A stretch of DNA of 34,752 bases from CAJBLF01 sp964424505 (GTDB lineage: Bacteria; Patescibacteriota; Gracilibacteria; Absconditabacterales; Absconditicoccaceae), in assembly GCA_964424505.1 (NCBI GenBank), contig CAYRIQ010000003.1:1-34752 (forward strand). Reading direction: 5' to 3'. Under the pieces are notes generated by a model. It saw nothing but the letters and a program-made list of their open reading frames with translations. It had not been told where the DNA came from and searched no databases. Positions 30,735 to 34,752 of this stretch are shown one piece after another. Position numbers and translations under genes: made by a program. The number at the start of each line of letters is the position of its first letter. Positions within the stretch are counted from its first letter, which is position 1.

Positions 30735-31064
30735 AGGAAGAAGAAACCTCACATATACCAGATACATAGTACCACCCTTGCTATGATACTAGCAAAGTAT
30801 AAAGACTACGTAATGAACGTGATACTAGAGAACATATATACAACGATATACACCAGTTTTTGACAATACTATAAAGAGGAGTAAGTACTCTATAAAGTAC
30901 GATAAAAGCTTTTTGCTACAAATAAAAAGTAAAAAAGATAATAGACATTTTGTTTTTGTTTTTAGTAGCACTTTTACATACAAATTTTACAAAGATGACA
31001 TACACGACATACAGCAAGTATACTGGTAATGTACCACATTATATATATGCAAGACCTTCTTCCT
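30735..31064 (-). ncRNA. Candidate structured RNA or leader, possible T-box-like motif
   Basis: The 599 bases between the HIT and glyQS starts hold no convincing frame. On the minus strand AGGAAGAAG (31064-31056) and CTTCTTCCT (30743-30735) form a 9-bp helix closing about 330 bases directly before an intrinsic terminator. CTTGCTGT (31018-31011) can pair with ATAGCAAG (30784-30777). Near the 3' end AGGGTGGTAC (30778-30769) equals the first ten bases of the T-box core (AGGGTGGNACCGCG); the next four differ. A local CATAG/CTATG hairpin competes with the second helix. It may be a stand-alone RNA (RNase P-like or other) or a leader of the HIT gene. I do not see clear P4 or tmRNA signatures. Between 31065 and 31230 only AT-rich promoter-like sequence is seen. 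Confidence 0.4.
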
Positions 31065-31230
31065 ATGATATAAGTATACTCCAAAAAAAAAATAATGCAA
31101 ATTTTAACACTTTTTTATAGTCAAAGAAAAAATTAGCAATAAATAAGCATAAGGAAGTAATAATTATGAATTGAAAACAAAAGCTATTTTTTTATATTTA
31201 GAGTAAATTTTATCAATTTAGTAATATAAA

Positions 31231-32646
31231 ATGTGATTTAGTCTAGACACCATTGTTGCACGAGCCAAAAGAAGATGATTTGTTTATCCAAATTCTGAAA
31301 TCTATTGATGACTAGCAAATGCGTGGGATTTTGGTCCTTATTGATCATTACTCAAAAAAAATATCGCAGATCTCTGGATAAAACATTTTACTCAAGAGAG
31401 GGATGATATCATTTTGATGGATACTGCTATAATAGCGCATCCAACTACATGGAAAGCTAGTTGACACTTAGCTTCTTTTGCTGATGCATTGATTGATGAC
31501 AAAAAAACTGGGCAAAGATTCCGTGCAGATAAACTCATTGAAGAATATTTTGAAAAACACAGGGACTGACTTGATGACGAAGAATTAGCTAAAAAATTAT
31601 GAATAAAAAATTTATCCCCAGAATCACGAGGAAATGAAGGTATGAGAGGTTTCATCGTAAGCAATATCCAGAACAACCCTGAAACCAAAAAAACAGCCGA
31701 ATGGACAGAATGTAGAAATTTCAATCTTATGTTGGACACACACCTAGGGCCTGTAGCAAATGACAGTTCAAAAGTTTATATGAGACCAGAAACTTGTCAA
31801 TCATTATTCACAGATTTTAAAACTATATTGGATACTACAAGAGTAAGAATTCCTTTTGGATTAGCACAGATAGGAAAAGCATTTAGAAATGAAATTACTC
31901 CAGGACAATTCCTCTATAGGACAAGAGAATTTGAGCAAATGGAAATAGAATATTTTGTAGAAAACGACGAGAAAAAAGCTATGGAAATCTATAACCAATG
32001 GAAGAATAGTTGTATGACATATCGAACAGAAATCATAGGTATTGATAAAACACATCTAAGATTTAAAGATCATGAAAAATTAGCACATTACGCAGCTGCT
32101 GCAACCGATATAGAATATCTTTATCCACGATGATTTTGAGAAATACAAGGAATTCATAACAGAACAAATTTTGATCTCACTCAACATCAAGAAAGCAGTG
32201 GAAAAGATATGCAATATGCCGATCCATTCACTGGGAAAAGATATATTCCTTGGTGTATCGAGGCATCATTTGGTTTAGGAAGACAAGTAATGGTTACTAT
32301 GCTGGAATTTTATGATGAAGAAAAATTAGAGAATGAAGAATCTCGCGTGGTAGTTAGATTTCCTAAACAAATAGCTCCGATAAAATTTGCCATTTTCCCT
32401 TTAGTAAAAAAAGATGAAAAACAAGTTGAGATGGCAGAAAATATATTCAAAAAATTGAGTAAACAATATAAATGTGAATTTGATGATTGATGAGCTATAG
32501 GGAAAAGATATCGCAGACAAGATGAAATAGGAACGCCTTATTGTATAACCGTAGATCATCAAAGTCTAGAAGACGGCACAGTAACTATTAGACAAAGAGA
32601 TAGCATGGAGCAAAAAAGAATTAAAGCAGACGAAATTAGACTTTAA
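31231..32646 (+). CDS. glyQS: Glycyl-tRNA synthetase, alpha2 class II type
   Basis: A 471-residue single-chain GlyRS of the archaeal/eukaryotic/Firmicutes alpha2 type, not the bacterial alpha/beta type. Motifs: RRGFVYPNSEIYGGLANAWDFGPYG, SGHLASFADALIDDKK, ESRGNEGMRGF, MRPETCQSLF, RVRIPFGLAQIGKAFRNEITPGQFLYRTREFEQMEIEYF (motif 2), YPWGFGEIQGIHNRTNFDL (W300 is CGA) and PWCIEASFGLGR (motif 3). An anticodon-binding domain ends at ADEIRL. In this code it must also charge the tRNA-Gly that reads UGA; that tRNA is not in the window. Start ATG 31231 gives the normal N-terminus. Confidence 0.95.
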
Positions 32647-32743
32647 AAATATTGAAATATGAAAAAGTGGAAAATGGAAAAGTTAAATCTTTTAAGCTGT
32701 CCACCTTTCAATCTTTCAACTTTTAGCACTTTAGTATTTTAAT

Positions 32744-33889
32744 ATGGTTGAAGCAAAAAATTTTGTAGAAAAAGAGTTGGGGAAAAATTTAGATGACGAA
32801 ACATATAGCGAAGAAATATATGAAACAAAAGCACCTATGTACACTCCTCCATCGTCCAATACTACAAAAAAAGCGATAGAAATAGGCTGACCATCAATGA
32901 CTCAAATTCCACAAACCCAAACAATTCAGCAACCAATTATACAAATTGTAGAAAAAATTGTATATAAAAGACAAAGAATTCATGGATTTTTCAGAACATT
33001 GACTATTATAGCATTACTTGCTATAGGCTTTCTTATGCTTGGAGAATCTACAGGACTTATATCACTTTCCATAAATAGTTTCAAACTTCATCAGATATTT
33101 CCCCTTGGCATTATACTCAGTTCGATTATTATACGAAGCTACAAAGGCATATTTGGTAAAATATTTGGATTGATATTATTTATGACAGTTTTTTGATGAA
33201 TATTTACAATTGGGATTTACACTTCCCTCAACCCAACGAGTAAGCGAAAATCAGGAAATACAGTCAGCTATGACATACCCAAAACCACAACAAAAAGCCC
33301 ATCTACAAACATATACATAGAGACATTTATAGGAAATTCATATATCGAAGGAAAAACACAAAATAGAACTATCCAATGAACACGAAAATCAGATAGAAAT
33401 TTATTGGTTTTTTCTTGAGAAAGCACTGGTAATACGTATATAAAATTATATGAAGATCGTAATCGAAACATAATACAAAACTATGTAAGTACTATTGATT
33501 TTACACTTCCAAACAACTCACTATTTGATCTGATCTATATCAAAAATTTTCTCTGATTACATACCATTGATTTAAATACTTTTCAACGAAAAACACTTAA
33601 ATTTCACGCAGGTATAGATGATATCACCATCAAAGTAGGAAATGTACTTTCAGGAAACAAAATAGAAGTTCAAGGTGTTGCAGCCAATATAACATTGGAT
33701 ATTCCTAAAGATATAGGTGTAATAATGTACTATAAGCATATAATAGGCAAATTTGTTACAACAGATTTTGATAGTCTTTCTTGAAATTATTTTCAATCAA
33801 AAAATATCGCCACCGCTAAATCAATCCTAAACATGTATATCAATCTATGAGTAGGAAATACCAAAATTAACCGAGTAGACGCTAAATAA
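32744..33889 (+). CDS. LiaF-like multi-TM protein with C-terminal beta domain
   Basis: A 381-residue protein. A Pro/Gln-rich cytosolic N-terminus (about 1-80) is followed by three or four TM helices between about residues 85 and 175 (LTIIALLAIGFLML, FPLGIILSSIIIRSY and LILFMTVFGGIFTIGIY). A C-terminal beta-rich region (about 190-381) contains LKFHAGIDDITIKVGNVLSGNKIEVQG and ANITLDIPKDIGVIMYYK, like the DUF4097/toast-rack fold of LiaF and adhesin-like stress proteins. It is probably an envelope-stress sensor; that is inference. It lies 97 bases after glyQS with a partly self-complementary spacer. Confidence 0.72.
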
Positions 33890-33905
33890 AAAAAATTTTA
33901 TCAAT

Positions 33906-33978
33906 GTCATTGCGAGCGTAGCAAAGCAATCTAGTTTAGTATTTTAGATTGCTTTGTCACTTCGTTCCGCGCAATGAC
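33906..33978. repeat. CATTGCGAG-type palindromic repeat
   Basis: GTCATTGCG at the left pairs with CGCAATGAC at the right, and AAGCAATCTA with TAGATTGCTT inside, giving a hairpin of about 73 bases between the LiaF-like gene and smpB. The same word family (TCATTGCGAG...AAGCAATC) is known as a dispersed palindrome in many bacteria. It may double as a terminator. Confidence 0.75.
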
Positions 33979-33992
33979 AAAAAATAACATAT

Positions 33993-34454
33993 ATGAAATT
34001 AATAAGCAAAAATAAACACGCCTACCACGATTATCAAGTCGACAAAGAATATGAAGTCGGAATCATTTTGAAGTGACACGAAGTTAAATCTATCAAAACA
34101 AGTCACGTAAATATTAAAGACAGTATAGTGAGATTAGACAACAAAGAACTTCGAATTATCAATATGGATATTCCATTATATGAAAAAACTTCACACATAT
34201 TAGTGCCAGGATATCAACCAAAATGAAAAAGAAAATTACTAATCACAAAAAAAGAATTAGCAAAGATTTCTCCAGCACTTGATAAATCATGAACAGTAAT
34301 TGTCCCTTTAGAAATATATATCAATAAACGTTGAGTAATTAAGCTCAAAATTTGAGTTGGTAAATTGATGAGAAAAATAGAAAAAAAACAAATCCTCAAA
34401 GAAAAAGATACAAAAAGAGAAATGGATAGAGAAATAAAAAACATCAGAACTTAA
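33993..34454 (+). CDS. smpB: SsrA-binding protein SmpB
   Basis: A 153-residue protein that binds tmRNA and brings it to stalled ribosomes for trans-translation. It shows NKHAYHDYQVDKEYEVGIILKGHEVKSIK, VNIKDSIVRLDNKEL, IPLYEKTSH, PKGKRKLLITKKEL, and the C-terminal KRGVIKLKIGVGKLMRKIEKK with the basic tail. Length is normal. A tmRNA gene is not evident in the window. ATG 33993 gives the standard start. It is followed by the tRNA-Cys region. Confidence 0.94.
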
Positions 34455-34527
34455 ATTTTTGAACTTAGAATTGAAAACATATAATAAATATATATAAGTA
34501 ATTATTAGCTAATAGTCATTACGTGAT

Positions 34528-34598
34528 GGCACCGTGACAGAGTGGTCTATTGTACAAGTCTGCAACCCCGTAGGACTACGGGGCGAACTCCATCGGTG
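34528..34598 (+). pseudogene. tRNA-Cys-like element, 3' half replaced by a GC-rich hairpin
   Basis: The first 38 bases (GGCACCG ... TCTGCAA) are identical to the intact tRNA-Cys 105 bases downstream, and the end CCATCGGTG also matches. In between, the anticodon 3' stem and normal T arm are replaced by CCCCGTA-GGAC-TACGGGG, a perfect 7-bp hairpin, followed by GCGAACT. The 3' acceptor strand is short (two pairs lost), and no anticodon stem can form. It is a broken tRNA copy or a tRNA-mimic; it should not be a working tRNA. Confidence 0.65.
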
Positions 34599-34632
34599 AA
34601 ACAACAAAAAGAAAGAAATTAATTATTATTAT

Positions 34633-34706
34633 GGCACCGTGACAGAGTGGTCTATTGTACAAGTCTGCAAAACTTCGGTTCATGGGTTCGAATCCCATCG
34701 GTGCCT
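34633..34706 (+). tRNA. tRNA-Cys (GCA)
   Basis: The acceptor stem GGCACCG/CGGTGCC is perfect, and the discriminator U is the Cys identity base. The D arm ACA/TGT has three pairs, as in E. coli tRNA-Cys. The anticodon arm CAAGT-CTGCAAA-ACTTC has anticodon GCA and a C-C mismatch at the top pair. The T arm ATGGG-TTCGAAT-CCCAT is perfect. CCA is not encoded. A terminator follows 14 bases later. Confidence 0.93.
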
Positions 34707-34719
34707 ACTAACCAAGAAA

Positions 34720-34744
34720 AAACTCCTCATAGGAGATTTTTTTT
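34720..34744 (+). terminator. Intrinsic terminator after tRNA-Cys
   Basis: CTCCT (34723-34727) pairs with AGGAG (34731-34735) around CAT, with an A-run before and eight T's after. Confidence 0.82.
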
Positions 34745-34752
34745 ATAAAAAA

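Noticed and set aside
30735..31064. Definite assignment as T-box riboswitch, RNase P RNA or tmRNA
   Set aside because: Only ten bases of the T-box core match and no stem I specifier features are evident; no clear RNase P P4 pair or tmRNA tag frame is seen.
34528..34598. Second functional tRNA-Cys
   Set aside because: No anticodon stem or normal T arm can form and the acceptor stem is incomplete.
1..34752. TGA as tryptophan (Mycoplasma-type code) or as selenocysteine
   Set aside because: TGA falls at invariant glycines, not tryptophans, and far too often for selenocysteine; tryptophan is TGG or CGA.
1..34752. Many genes as pseudogenes with premature stops
   Set aside because: All interruptions are TGA at glycine positions; TAA and TAG occur only at gene ends.

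Overview
Organism. An AT-rich bacterial window that can only be read with a non-standard code. Nearly every gene is cut by in-frame TGA, and each TGA falls where the family has glycine (Walker A of UvrD, CGGTH of AlaRS, SGGVDS of MnmA). CGA also falls where families have tryptophan (SWNVNG of ExoIII, NWWSPG and GNWSLGDYF of AlaRS, CGWV of AspRS). UGA=Gly with CGA=Trp matches NCBI translation table 37 (Absconditabacterales, formerly SR1, Candidate Phyla Radiation). All coordinates below use that reading.

Layout. 1-1790 (+): the 3' end of recJ, a small 2-TM protein and a hypothetical. 8634-1795 (-): a likely cell-envelope operon (amidase/SpoIID fusion, WecG/TagA glycosyltransferase, large membrane-anchored protein) ending in the N-terminal half of alanyl-tRNA synthetase. 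8806-9874 (+): a DnaE PHP-domain gene without the polymerase domains, interrupted by an assembly gap and a foreign secY scrap. 9986-11518 (+): a Bacteroidetes-like T9SS-sorted surface protein with no TGA or CGA codons. 12867-11587 (-): a native Gly-rich tail-fibre-like surface protein. 13039-13267: a palindromic repeat cluster. 13451-19110 (+): uvrD/pcrA, a CoA-binding protein, a histone H1-like Lys/Ala protein, mnmA and a secreted Cys-repeat protein. 23396-19112 (-): aspS, a tiny membrane protein, the C-terminal half of AlaRS, a GNAT acetyltransferase and xthA. 23613-24473 (+): an ATP-grasp ligase next to a second gap. 30631-24497 (-): HIT protein, 4-TM protein, AbrB-like regulator, lipoprotein membrane-fusion protein and RND transporter, preceded by a candidate structured RNA. 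31231-34706 (+): glycyl-tRNA synthetase, a LiaF-like membrane protein, smpB, a broken tRNA-Cys-like element and tRNA-Cys(GCA).

How it fits together. Translation is the main theme: three aminoacyl-tRNA synthetases, mnmA, smpB and tRNA-Cys lie within 35 kb. AlaRS is encoded as two separate pieces about 17 kb apart, divided inside the beta-barrel that precedes the editing core. Surface and envelope functions form the second theme. Two 10-N gaps and the secY scrap show the scaffold is imperfect, so the dnaE end and the T9SS-type gene must be read with that in mind.
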